A stretch of 7,481 bases of DNA, from the NCBI GenBank assembly GCA_049800095.1, contig JBARJD010000009.1, forward strand, positions 1-7,481, written 5' to 3'. The notes under the pieces were generated by a model. The model had not been told where the DNA came from and searched no databases. It saw only the letters and a program-made list of their open reading frames with translations. This document shows, piece by piece, positions 1 through 6,370 of the stretch. This DNA comes from JAKIWV01 sp049800095 (GTDB lineage: Archaea > Thermoplasmatota > Thermoplasmata > Lutacidiplasmatales > UBA184). The position numbers were made by a program, and so were the translations under genes. The first letter of the stretch is position 1, and the number at the start of each line of letters is the position of its first letter.

Positions 1-527
1 AGAATCCCCACCGGACCCAGGCCGAGGATCATGACGGTCGTCGCGGGGGGGAGGCCCACGGTTCGGAGCGCCGTGAGCGCACACCCCGCCGGCTCGAGCA
101 TCGTCCCGTCCTCCCAGCTCACGGCCGGAGCCAGCGGAAGCACTGCCCCTCGACTGACGTTGACCGACGGGACGCGGAACAGTTCCGCGAACCCTCCGGG
201 GTCGAGGTTGGTCTTGGTGTACGAGGGGCAATAGGTGTAGGCTCCGCTGTAGCAGGCCGGGCACGCGTAGCAGGGGACATGGTGGTGCGCGAACACGCGG
301 GTGCCCACGGCGAGGCCCGTCACGCCGGCGCCGACTGCAGCCACGGTGCCGACCGGCTCGTGGCCGATGACCTGCGTCGCCCGGTAGTTTCCCTTCACTT
401 TCTCGAGGTCGGAACCGCATATGCCGCACGCCGCGAGGGATACAATCACCTCCCCCGGCCCGGGTGATGGGTCAGGGTGCTCCTCGACGACGACGCGGCC
501 CGGCGCTGCGAGGAGACCGACCTTCAT
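1..527 (-). CDS. Zinc-dependent medium-chain alcohol/polyol dehydrogenase (partial, C-terminus outside window)
   Basis: The first 175 residues of a medium-chain NAD(P)-dependent dehydrogenase (threonine/sorbitol dehydrogenase-like group) are visible, about half of the usual 340-350. Such enzymes oxidise a secondary alcohol or polyol to a ketone in the cytoplasm. Catalytic zinc ligands are present: Cys34 in CGICGSD, His56-Glu57 in GHEPVG, and Glu145 in MLEPAG. A complete structural-zinc lobe follows the pattern C-x2-C-x2-C-x7-C (Cys86, 89, 92, 100). The Rossmann fold begins with GLGPVG (169-174) just before the window edge. The start is the ATG at 527, which shares ATGA with the stop of the upstream aminotransferase. 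No Shine-Dalgarno precedes it, so translational coupling is likely. The family and zinc sites are clear. The substrate cannot be told from this half; the HHHVPC and TNLDPGGFAE segments resemble sorbitol/threonine dehydrogenase relatives. Confidence 0.9.
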   Translation of the reverse strand, partial: MKVGLLAAPGRVVVEEHPDPSPGPGEVIVSLAACGICGSDLEKVKGNYRATQVIGHEPVGTVAAVGAGVTGLAVGTRVFAHHHVPCYACPACYSGAYTYCPSYTKTNLDPGGFAELFRVPSVNVSRGAVLPLAPAVSWEDGTMLEPAGCALTALRTVGLPPATTVMILGLGPVGI

Positions 528-1921
528 CGGGCCCGAAGGGCGGCCCCGATGGACGCGTCCAGGATCTCGACGCCTTCGTCGACCTCGTCGCGTTGGATGA
601 TGAGCGAGGGGATGTACCGCACCGTCGATTTGCCGCACGGTAGAAGGAGCAGTCCCCTCTGGTAGGCCTCCACGAGGATTTGGTCACGGAGCGCCACCGC
701 CGGGGTCTTCGATTTCGGGTCCTCCACGAACTCGGTCGCGACCATGAGACCGAGCCCCCGGACGTCGCCGATGACCTCGTACTTCCGCTGCAGCTCCTGC
801 AGGCGTTTCATCAGATAGGCGCCCTGAGTCTTCGCATTCTCGAGGAGATGCTCCTTCTCGATTACCGTCAGGACGGCCTGCGCCGCGGCCACGGAGACCA
901 GGTTACCGCCGAATGTGTTCGAATGCGGGCCCTTGTAAGGATAGTCCAAGTCCTTGCGGAAGATTATCGCGCCGATCGGCAATCCCCCTCCGAGGGACTT
1001 TGCCGTCGTGACGATGTCGGGAACGATGCCGTGGTGCTCGATGGCGAACATGCGCCCCGTCCGACCGATACCCGACTGCACCTCGTCGTCGATGAACAGG
1101 ATGTCGTGCTCATCGAGGATCGACTTGATCGTTGTGTGCCATCCTTTCGGGGGAACGATGTAGCCGCCCTCGCCCATGACGGGCTCGGCGATCATCGCGG
1201 CGACATCGGTCGGGGGCACCGACGTCTCGAAGTAGAGCTCCTTCAGGATCTTCGCGCAGTACAGGTCGCAGCTTGGGTAGGTAAGCTTGTACGGGCAGCG
1301 GTAGCAGTACGGGGGGGGGATGTGCGTCGCGCCCCCCGTGTGCGCATTGAACCGAGCCCGTTGCACCGTCTTGGATGTCGTCAAGGCGAGCGATCCCATC
1401 GAGCGGCCGTGGAAGGCACCGAGCAGGCCGATGACCAGGGGCCGCTGCTGGTTCCAGCGGGCGAGCTTGATAGCGGCTTCGGCGCTCTCGGTGCCGCTGT
1501 TGGTGAAGAAGACCTTCTTGGGGAAATCGCCCGGCACGAGGTGGCCGAGGCGCTCGGCGAGTTCGGTCTGCGAAGCGTAATAGAAGTCGGTCCCGGCGAA
1601 GTGCATGAGTCGGGCGGTCTGTTCTTGGACCGCGGCGACGACGTCGGGGTGGCAATGGCCAACGTTCAGGACCCCCACGCCGGAGGTGAAATCGAGGAGC
1701 CGATTGCCGTCGGCGTCGGTGACCCAGATTCCCTCCGCCGAGTAGGCGGCGACCGGGGAGGTCTTTGTCGTGGTCATCAGGTATTCGTCGTCGGCGGCGA
1801 TGATGGCCCGGGTCTTGGGGCCCGGGATGGGCGTAACGATCCGGATTCCGCGTGTTATGGTCGTAGGAGGGGTGGAGCTTGCCGGCGGGACGGCCTTTCG
1901 TTGGGTAGAGCTGGACGACAT
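524..1921 (-). CDS. Class III PLP-dependent aminotransferase (archaeal 4-aminobutyrate/ornithine aminotransferase or amino-acid racemase family)
   Basis: A 465-residue fold-type I PLP enzyme, normal length for the family. Visible landmarks are GHCHP (88-92), the cofactor phosphate loop NSGTES (141-146), FHGRS (170-174), Glu246 in AEPVMGEGG, Asp279 in DDEVQSGIGRTG that should pair with the pyridine nitrogen, Lys308 in TTAKSLGGG as the Schiff-base lysine, NTFGGN (335-340), and Arg435 as a likely substrate-carboxylate contact. A Cys cluster (C206, C209, C218, C222) sits in a CYRCP-containing insert that I recall from archaeal and Bacillus 4-aminobutyrate aminotransferase-like proteins. This group includes transaminases acting on omega-amino groups, but also broad-specificity amino-acid racemases described in Pyrococcus, so either activity is possible. 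The first ~30 residues are low-complexity Ser/Thr/Pro. The ATG at 1921 fits a TATA box about 35 bases upstream. It is the first gene of an operon with the zinc dehydrogenase, overlapping it by ATGA. Confidence 0.93.
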   Translation of the reverse strand: MSSSSTQRKAVPPASSTPPTTITRGIRIVTPIPGPKTRAIIAADDEYLMTTTKTSPVAAYSAEGIWVTDADGNRLLDFTSGVGVLNVGHCHPDVVAAVQEQTARLMHFAGTDFYYASQTELAERLGHLVPGDFPKKVFFTNSGTESAEAAIKLARWNQQRPLVIGLLGAFHGRSMGSLALTTSKTVQRARFNAHTGGATHIPPPYCYRCPYKLTYPSCDLYCAKILKELYFETSVPPTDVAAMIAEPVMGEGGYIVPPKGWHTTIKSILDEHDILFIDDEVQSGIGRTGRMFAIEHHGIVPDIVTTAKSLGGGLPIGAIIFRKDLDYPYKGPHSNTFGGNLVSVAAAQAVLTVIEKEHLLENAKTQGAYLMKRLQELQRKYEVIGDVRGLGLMVATEFVEDPKSKTPAVALRDQILVEAYQRGLLLLPCGKSTVRYIPSLIIQRDEVDEGVEILDASIGAALRAR

Positions 1922-1954
1922 TGGAGCGCCTACCGGAAGTCACGAGGGCGGTCC

Positions 1955-1970
1955 ATTAAAGGACTTCGCG
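1955..1970 (-). promoter_or_regulatory. TATA/BRE promoter of the aminotransferase-dehydrogenase operon
   Basis: Read on the minus strand, CGAAG followed by CCTTTAATGG resembles an archaeal BRE plus TATA box (TTTAAT at 1960-1955). Transcription should begin about 25 bases downstream, near 1932, leaving a leader of roughly 10 bases before the ATG at 1921. No Shine-Dalgarno is visible, consistent with a nearly leaderless transcript. The box lies inside the symmetric sequence GTCC-ATTAAA-GGAC (1951-1964), so it may also be a regulator site or serve the divergent gene. Prediction from sequence only. Confidence 0.5.
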
Positions 1971-2047
1971 GGGGGCATTTCCTCCGACGGGAGAGGGGGC
2001 CGCCGGGGCGACACTGTTTTCGGCATCGCCCCCTCTAGCCTGGCGCC

Positions 2048-2545
2048 ATGTCGACTTCGTGGCGCTACTCCCCGGCCTGGCTCTTCGTTCTGCTGATTGC
2101 GGGAATATTTGTCGTGGGGGTGACCGTCCCCCTCGAGATCGCATCGTACTCGTCCGGGCACCAGAAAGTCCCGGTCGACGAATCGTTGGAGAACTCGTTC
2201 CGTATCGCCTACATCGGCCAGTGGAGCGGCTACGGGAACCACTGGTACAACTACACGGTAACGTTCGCCGCCCCGGGCCTGAATTGGAGCGACCTCTGGA
2301 TGACCGTTTTCTTTAATGGCACGACCACGCCGATCGAGTCCGAAACGGCGCACGCCGTGGTTAACAACGGGACCGTGGCGTACTTCAACTTCCTGAATGG
2401 GAACTGGAGGGGTGGGTCGGCCTTGGTGCGAGTCGGGGAAACGCTGAGCATCGACACCGCAGAGTTTGGCGGGGACGGCAACACGCTCTACGTCGTGGCG
2501 ATCTCCGGCTATTTCAGCGGGTCGTTCTCTCTGGTCATCCCGTGA
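2048..2545 (+). CDS. Small membrane-anchored or exported protein, pilin-like, function unknown
   Basis: A 165-residue protein I do not recognise as a named family. Residues about 9-33 form one strongly hydrophobic segment (AWLFVLLIAGIFVVGVTVP) after a short N-terminus with a single Arg6, suggesting an exported protein anchored by its N-terminal helix. The remainder (35-165) is rich in Gly, Asn, Ser, Tyr, Trp and Phe with alternating hydrophobic residues, as expected of a beta-sandwich. It has four N-glycosylation sequons (N68-Y-T, N79-W-S, N90-G-T, N107-G-T). The phrase RYSPAW at 6-11 faintly recalls the (K/R)G-x-SP-x start of archaeal type IV pilins, and the GxSALVRVGETLSI segment recalls the globular half of archaeal pilin-like proteins, but a clear class III signal is missing. 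The gene is divergent from the aminotransferase and convergent with the permease operon. No antisense gene competes for this stretch, and composition is that of a real exported protein. Confidence 0.75.
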   Translation: MSTSWRYSPAWLFVLLIAGIFVVGVTVPLEIASYSSGHQKVPVDESLENSFRIAYIGQWSGYGNHWYNYTVTFAAPGLNWSDLWMTVFFNGTTTPIESETAHAVVNNGTVAYFNFLNGNWRGGSALVRVGETLSIDTAEFGGDGNTLYVVAISGYFSGSFSLVIP

Positions 2546-2548
2546 AGG

Positions 2549-2566
2549 GATCCCCTCCCGGGGATC
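2549..2566. terminator. Hairpin between convergent genes, possible bidirectional terminator
   Basis: GATCCCC and GGGGATC form a perfect 7-bp stem with the 4-base loop TCCC. It fills most of the 31-base gap between the stop of the small exported protein (2545) and the stop of the DppC-like permease (2577). Placement suggests transcript end-processing or termination for both strands. There is no T-rich tract, which archaeal intrinsic terminators normally need, so it may only block or stabilise 3' ends. Confidence 0.35.
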
Positions 2567-2576
2567 GCGGCCCGCC

Positions 2577-3596
2577 TCAGCGTCGGAGGCGGCGGGACGA
2601 CCACCGCTCTAGCCCGTCACAGCAGAGAGTGATCGCGGTTCCGAGGAACACGATCGCCGCCGTGGGGAAGGCGTACATCCACCAGAAGTTGCCGCCGGGG
2701 AACGGACTCCACCCGGTACACATCCCGTACGCGAGCAGGAACCCCCAATCCGGATAGTTCTGGTTCGGTAACGGGGACACGAGCAGCGTGCCGCCCGAGG
2801 TAAGACAGCTGAGGTACGGGAACATCGTGAGCACGAAAATGATGTTCACGAAGTCCGTCGGGAGCTGCGCCAGGATGGGCAGGTAGCTGTTCGGCATTCC
2901 GTGACGGAAGAGGAGGCGCGCCCGGCGGGCGCCCGCCACTTGCGCGGCCTGGACGTAGCCGGTGTTCGCCACCTGCCGTGCGCGGGCCAGGACAGGCCGA
3001 GCATAGTAAGGCCACAGGACGAGCACGAAAAGAATGACGAACAAAGGGAACAGATCCTGGTAGGGGACGTACCCACCGATTCCAACAAACAGGATGGAGA
3101 CGAAGAAAACCGCCGGCACGGACCCAACGATGTCGGCCGCCGCCGATACGAACCACTCGCTCCGGCCGCCGAACAGACCCCCGCTGGTCCCCGCCAGCAG
3201 TCCGAGTCCGGCGGCGCCAAGGAGGATCGACCCGAACAGGATCAGGTCGAGCGGAGTAGCCTGGACAAGTCCTTGAAAGACGTCGACGCCAATGTAATTG
3301 ATCACGCCGAACGGGTGCGCCGCGGATGGTGGGGTATCCGATACGCGCTGCAGCAGCCGGTTGACGTAGTAGGACGTCAGATGCGGGCCGAACTCAACCA
3401 CCGCCGCGACGGAGACCCCCGCCAGAAACGCCAGGAACGCGATCCCTGCGAGGAGCGATGGGGTCTCCCGGACCGCTTGGAGGCTCTCCTCCAAGCGTGC
3501 CCGGGTGTGCGCGCCGGAGTCGGGACCCGGTCCCGGGGACACCGAATCGGAGAGCGGAGGGGGCATCGGCTGTCGAGAAAAGACTCCCTCAGCCAT
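2577..3596 (-). CDS. ABC transporter permease, DppC-like (peptide/nickel type)
   Basis: A 339-residue integral membrane subunit of a binding-protein-dependent importer of the oligopeptide/dipeptide/nickel class; it would pair with the DppB-like subunit to form the channel. A ~45-residue Pro/Ser/Gly-rich cytoplasmic N-terminus precedes about six membrane segments (roughly 48-68, 116-136, 160-178, 180-197, 241-261, 306-326). The HPFG motif (94-97), followed by GVDVF, is the DppC signature before the second helix. The cytoplasmic EAA loop that docks the ATPase is at 214-236 (YVQAAQVAGA...RHGMPN), with Gln216 where Glu is usual. The ATG at 3596 lies 9 bases after the DppB-like stop, with GAGGT as Shine-Dalgarno overlapping that stop. 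It ends the operon: the next gene is convergent, and no ATPase or solute-binding gene follows. Substrate unknown; peptides are the default guess. Confidence 0.9.
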   Translation of the reverse strand: MAEGVFSRQPMPPPLSDSVSPGPGPDSGAHTRARLEESLQAVRETPSLLAGIAFLAFLAGVSVAAVVEFGPHLTSYYVNRLLQRVSDTPPSAAHPFGVINYIGVDVFQGLVQATPLDLILFGSILLGAAGLGLLAGTSGGLFGGRSEWFVSAAADIVGSVPAVFFVSILFVGIGGYVPYQDLFPLFVILFVLVLWPYYARPVLARARQVANTGYVQAAQVAGARRARLLFRHGMPNSYLPILAQLPTDFVNIIFVLTMFPYLSCLTSGGTLLVSPLPNQNYPDWGFLLAYGMCTGWSPFPGGNFWWMYAFPTAAIVFLGTAITLCCDGLERWSSRRLRR

Positions 3597-3602
3597 CGCT
3601 CG

Positions 3603-3607
3603 ACCTC
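3603..3607 (-). promoter_or_regulatory. Shine-Dalgarno of the DppC-like gene overlapping the DppB-like stop codon
   Basis: On the minus strand the DppB-like stop reads TGAGGTCGAGCG followed by ATG. GAGGT overlaps the TGA and sits 6 bases before the start, a good match to the archaeal anti-Shine-Dalgarno. This fixes the start at 3596 and indicates coupled translation of the two permeases. Confidence 0.6.
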
Positions 3608-4781
3608 AGGGGTTCCGCAGGGCCAACGTCGGGTCGAGCATCCGGGCGAGGACCTCCGCCACGATGGCGATAACAAGAATGCTGAGCACCAGAAGGAACA
3701 CGATGACGCTGTAGAGTTCGTTCGAACTCCCAAAGAATCCCAGGCCACCAAAGATACCCCCGGAGCCGGAGACGAACTGGAACAGCAGGATGGCGCCGAC
3801 CCCCTGGTCATTGTATGCGATCTCGGCAAACGACTGGATGACGACATACGCGGGGACGGTCGCTGCGAACGCCAGGAGATAGAGGGCCAAGTACCTGCGA
3901 CCGACGTGCTTCCACAGGATGGTTCGTTCGTCGATGCCCCGGGCCCGAGCGGCGATGACCGAGGGCGCCGTCGAGAGTCCCACGACGGAGTAGCGGGCGT
4001 ACCGGAGGAAGATGCCGACGTACACTACCGCGATGCCAAGGGCCTGAATGATGGTCCGGACGAGCTCGTCCGAGAAGAACGCGAAATCACCGTGGAGCAG
4101 CGAATCGATCAGCGGGAACCCGGTGGGGGAGGTGTTGTCGGCGAGACCCACCCACGACGGTTGTCCCCCGTGAATGGAGTACCAAATCGTGCTCGGTAGC
4201 GAACCGTAGAGGCTGTCGTTGTACGTGTGAAGAAACCAGCCGTAGAACGCAAAGGGAACAAGGAAGAGCACGACGATCGACGGAATCAGGAGCGCCGTAG
4301 CAGAGCCGATCCGTACCGCCGCATCAAAGGGGCGGCCCGGACGCCAGCCGGCGCGGAGACCCAACGGATACGCCAACAACGCCGAGAGTCCCAAACCGAA
4401 CGCGGCGAGCTCGAGCGAATGCGGCAACCACCATTGGAGCCAATGCACGCTGGTCTGTACGTCCCCACCGTAGACGGACATCCCCCAATTGCCGGTGACA
4501 AGGTTTTCGATAAAGTGACCCGCGCCTTCAAGCACGTTCGGCGCCACGCAAGTGAGGCTCGACCAAGGGCACGTGCAGGCGGCGCCGGTGAGGTAACACG
4601 GACTTGGGGTTTTGATGCTGAGGGCGGCCGGGAGCACCGACCCGACGAAGTACAGGATGAACAGCACGAACAGCAACTGGGCGGGCAGGAGCCCGAGGCG
4701 CATCCCCATAAACCGGAGAAGAGGCCGACGAGACGCCGCCGGATTCCTCGGCCGACGGACCCGGCCCGGACTCCTGCTCAT
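3606..4781 (-). CDS. ABC transporter permease, DppB-like (peptide/nickel type)
   Basis: A 391-residue membrane permease, partner of the DppC-like protein. After a basic N-terminus come about six membrane segments (near 29-50, 122-142, 159-183, 245-264, 297-317, 358-378) with a long external loop after the first. The EAA-type cytoplasmic loop is at about 276-296 (IAARARGIDERTILWKHVGRR). The C-terminus ends in LARMLDPTLALRNP, typical of DppB/OppB. The family averages about 310-340 residues; the excess lies in the first external loop, which carries four Cys (62, 69, 71, 78), and in a hydrophilic stretch around 184-240. The ATG at 4781 has a GAGGG Shine-Dalgarno-like site (4792-4788) and a TATA-like box at 4825-4818. 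It is the first gene of a two-gene operon, divergent from the helicase. Family is certain; transported substrate is not. Confidence 0.9.
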   Translation of the reverse strand: MSRSPGRVRRPRNPAASRRPLLRFMGMRLGLLPAQLLFVLFILYFVGSVLPAALSIKTPSPCYLTGAACTCPWSSLTCVAPNVLEGAGHFIENLVTGNWGMSVYGGDVQTSVHWLQWWLPHSLELAAFGLGLSALLAYPLGLRAGWRPGRPFDAAVRIGSATALLIPSIVVLFLVPFAFYGWFLHTYNDSLYGSLPSTIWYSIHGGQPSWVGLADNTSPTGFPLIDSLLHGDFAFFSDELVRTIIQALGIAVVYVGIFLRYARYSVVGLSTAPSVIAARARGIDERTILWKHVGRRYLALYLLAFAATVPAYVVIQSFAEIAYNDQGVGAILLFQFVSGSGGIFGGLGFFGSSNELYSVIVFLLVLSILVIAIVAEVLARMLDPTLALRNP

Positions 4782-4817
4782 CGCGTTCCCTCGAACTTGG
4801 GCGGTCGTCCACCCCTC

Positions 4818-4825
4818 CGTTTAGG
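4818..4825 (-). promoter_or_regulatory. TATA-like box of the permease operon
   Basis: CCTAAACG on the minus strand, centred about 40 bases before the ATG at 4781, would place initiation near 4797 and give a leader of about 15 bases containing the GAGGG ribosome site. An alternative A/T-rich element, CTACTTTTTGGGG (about 4887-4875), would give a leader of about 70 bases. Neither has experimental support here. Confidence 0.35.
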
Positions 4826-4882
4826 CGAGCATCCCCACAGGTCGGTCGGCACCGGCTTCTGGAATCCCTTGCGCCCCAAAAA

Positions 4883-4921
4883 GTAGCACCCCGAGGGGAA
4901 GATTTGGCGGCTCCGTGCTAC
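4883..4921. repeat. Interrupted 7-bp inverted repeat in the permease/helicase divergent gap
   Basis: GTAGCAC (4883-4889) and GTGCTAC (4915-4921) are perfect inverted copies with centres 32 bases apart, about three helical turns. It lies between the two divergent promoters, beside the 12-bp palindrome at 4924-4935. It could be a dimeric regulator site, but a 7-base match over this length of DNA can arise by chance. Confidence 0.25.
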
Positions 4922-4923
4922 GA

Positions 4924-4935
4924 GCGAACGTTCGC
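4924..4935. promoter_or_regulatory. Perfect 12-bp palindrome, candidate operator
   Basis: GCGAACGTTCGC is a perfect palindrome. It lies about 45 bases upstream of the helicase TATA box and about 100 bases upstream of the permease operon's TATA-like box, in noncoding DNA. A homodimeric helix-turn-helix regulator acting on either divergent unit is the natural interpretation. The role is inferred; the symmetry is directly visible. Confidence 0.4.
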
Positions 4936-4977
4936 CGCGCCCCCCCCCAGAGCGGTTGGACTCCGGCGGGCCGGTCG

Positions 4978-4987
4978 CGTATTAACC
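4978..4987 (+). promoter_or_regulatory. TATA box of the DEAD-box helicase gene
   Basis: CGTATTAACC contains TATTAA at 4980-4985, the clearest A/T island in GC-rich surroundings. Initiation about 25 bases downstream (near 5008) leaves about 7 bases before ATG 5015, so the mRNA is probably leaderless or nearly so. This favours ATG 5015 over the in-frame TTG at 4904, which lies upstream of the box. Confidence 0.55.
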
Positions 4988-5014
4988 TCGCCTCGACTGC
5001 ACGCCTCCACAGCC

Positions 5015-6370
5015 ATGGTCGATTCAGAACGCCCCGTCCGCGCCCCTATTCCGACTCCGCCCCTCGTGCGCTTCGAGGAACTCCCGCTCCACGCCACTCT
5101 CCGGCAAGGGGTCCGCGAGATGGGATACGACTCCGCTACCCCGATTCAGAGCCGAGCCATCCCCGAGGCTGTACTGGGCCGGGATGTGGTCGCCACCGCA
5201 CAGACGGGCACCGGCAAGACGGCCGCATTCCTGCTCCCGATCCTCGAGCGTACGCTGGACTTACCGCCGGGCCGTATCTACGCACTGGTCCTGACCCCTA
5301 CCCGGGAACTCGCGCTCCAGGCCGAAGGCTTCCTCAAGAAGCTCGGACATTACACGAAGCGTCGGGGTGCGGCGGTCTACGGCGGCGTCGGCATGGAGCC
5401 GCAGATGCGCGCCCTGCGGGGCGGGGCCGAAATCATTGTGGCGACGCCGGGCCGGCTTCTGGACCACATGGCGCGCGGCTACGTGGACTTCCGGCACCTC
5501 CGCATTCTCGTCCTGGATGAGGGCGACCGGATGCTGGACATGGGATTCATGCCCGACGTGCGTCGCATCTTATCCTCACTGCCGCGGGATCGTCAAACGA
5601 TGCTCTTCTCCGCCACGATGCCGCCTGAAGTGGTCAAGATCGCCCATGAATTCCTCCGGGACCCCCGCATGGTCCACGTCGATCCGACGACGGTCGCGGC
5701 GGTAGGAGTCTCCCATCTGGCGCTCCCGGTACCTTCGTATCTCAAGGCCCCCCTTCTCCGCGAGTTGCTTCAAGACGCGACCATGACCAGCGTGCTCGTC
5801 TTTGCGCGGACGAAACATCGGGCGGACCGGCTGGCGCGGCAGCTCCAACAGTGGAACATTCCCGCCACGGTGATCCACGGAAACCGCAGTCAGAGTCAGC
5901 GGATCCGGGCCCTGGAAGGGTTCCGGGAAGGCGAGCACCGGGTCCTGGTCGCGACGGACATCGCCGCCCGAGGTATCGACGTGGAGGATGTCAGCCACGT
6001 GGTGAACTTCGATGTCCCGCACGAGGCGGAAGTTTACATCCACCGGGTGGGCCGAACCGCTCGGGCGCAGCGACGCGGCGATGCTTTTACCTTGGTAGGC
6101 CCCGACGAACAGGATGATTTCGACAATATCGAGAAACTTCTTGGCTTCACCATTCCCCGAGCCCGAATCCCCGGTTTCGTCTACGACGCCCCACCCCCGC
6201 CCCGTATGCCGGACCAGCGCGGAGGGCCTTCGCGGGGCGGCGGCCCTCCCCGGAGCGGCGGCTACTCCGGTGGCTCGTCCCGGGGCCGTCCTTCGTATGG
6301 TCGGCGGTCCGGTCCGCCTCGGAGCGCTCCACCCGAGCGCGGCGGGCGACGGAATTACCGCCGCTGGTGA
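5015..6370 (+). CDS. DEAD-box ATP-dependent RNA helicase with RGG-type tail
   Basis: A 451-residue superfamily 2 RNA helicase that remodels RNA duplexes or RNA-protein complexes using ATP. All core motifs are in order: Q motif (Phe20, Gln45 in TPIQ), motif I AQTGTGKT (62-69), Ia PTREL (95-99), TPGR (144-147), motif II DEGD (168-171) instead of DEAD, motif III SAT (199-201), motif IV VLVFARTK (260-267), motif V ATDIAARGID (313-322), and motif VI HRVGRTAR (343-350). Residues about 400-451 form a disordered Gly/Arg/Ser/Pro-rich tail with RGG, ending NYRRW, likely a nonspecific RNA-binding extension as in RhlE/CshA-like proteins. ATG 5015 is chosen because a TATA box lies just before it and the upstream extension to TTG 4904 adds only noncoding-type sequence. 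It is transcribed alone and is probably involved in ribosome assembly, RNA decay or cold adaptation; which one cannot be decided here. Confidence 0.95.
   Translation: MVDSERPVRAPIPTPPLVRFEELPLHATLRQGVREMGYDSATPIQSRAIPEAVLGRDVVATAQTGTGKTAAFLLPILERTLDLPPGRIYALVLTPTRELALQAEGFLKKLGHYTKRRGAAVYGGVGMEPQMRALRGGAEIIVATPGRLLDHMARGYVDFRHLRILVLDEGDRMLDMGFMPDVRRILSSLPRDRQTMLFSATMPPEVVKIAHEFLRDPRMVHVDPTTVAAVGVSHLALPVPSYLKAPLLRELLQDATMTSVLVFARTKHRADRLARQLQQWNIPATVIHGNRSQSQRIRALEGFREGEHRVLVATDIAARGIDVEDVSHVVNFDVPHEAEVYIHRVGRTARAQRRGDAFTLVGPDEQDDFDNIEKLLGFTIPRARIPGFVYDAPPPPRMPDQRGGPSRGGGPPRSGGYSGGSSRGRPSYGRRSGPPRSAPPERGGRRNYRRW

Noticed and set aside
1311..1319. Nine-G homopolymer inside the aminotransferase gene (also nine C at 4940-4948)
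   Set aside because: The protein reads correctly on both sides (THIPPPYCYRC), so there is no frameshift. In GC-rich DNA such a run is unremarkable, and phase variation of a metabolic enzyme is unlikely.
1804..1830. GGCCCGGG ... GGGCCCGGG repeats
   Set aside because: They lie in the coding sequence for a Pro/Gly/Arg-containing N-terminus and follow from GC-rich codons; no regulatory setting.
680..2038. 452-codon plus-strand reading frame
   Set aside because: It is antisense to the aminotransferase, whose motifs are complete. Its translation is Arg/Gly/Asp-rich with no recognisable domain, as expected of a GC-rich shadow frame.
2901..4199. 432-codon plus-strand reading frame across both permeases
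   Set aside because: Highly charged, repetitive translation with no domain, crossing two genuine membrane-protein genes on the other strand.
4904..5014. N-terminal extension of the helicase from TTG 4904
   Set aside because: The extension spans the 9-C run, the palindrome region and the TATA box, has no family similarity, and a standard ATG follows the TATA box at the expected distance.
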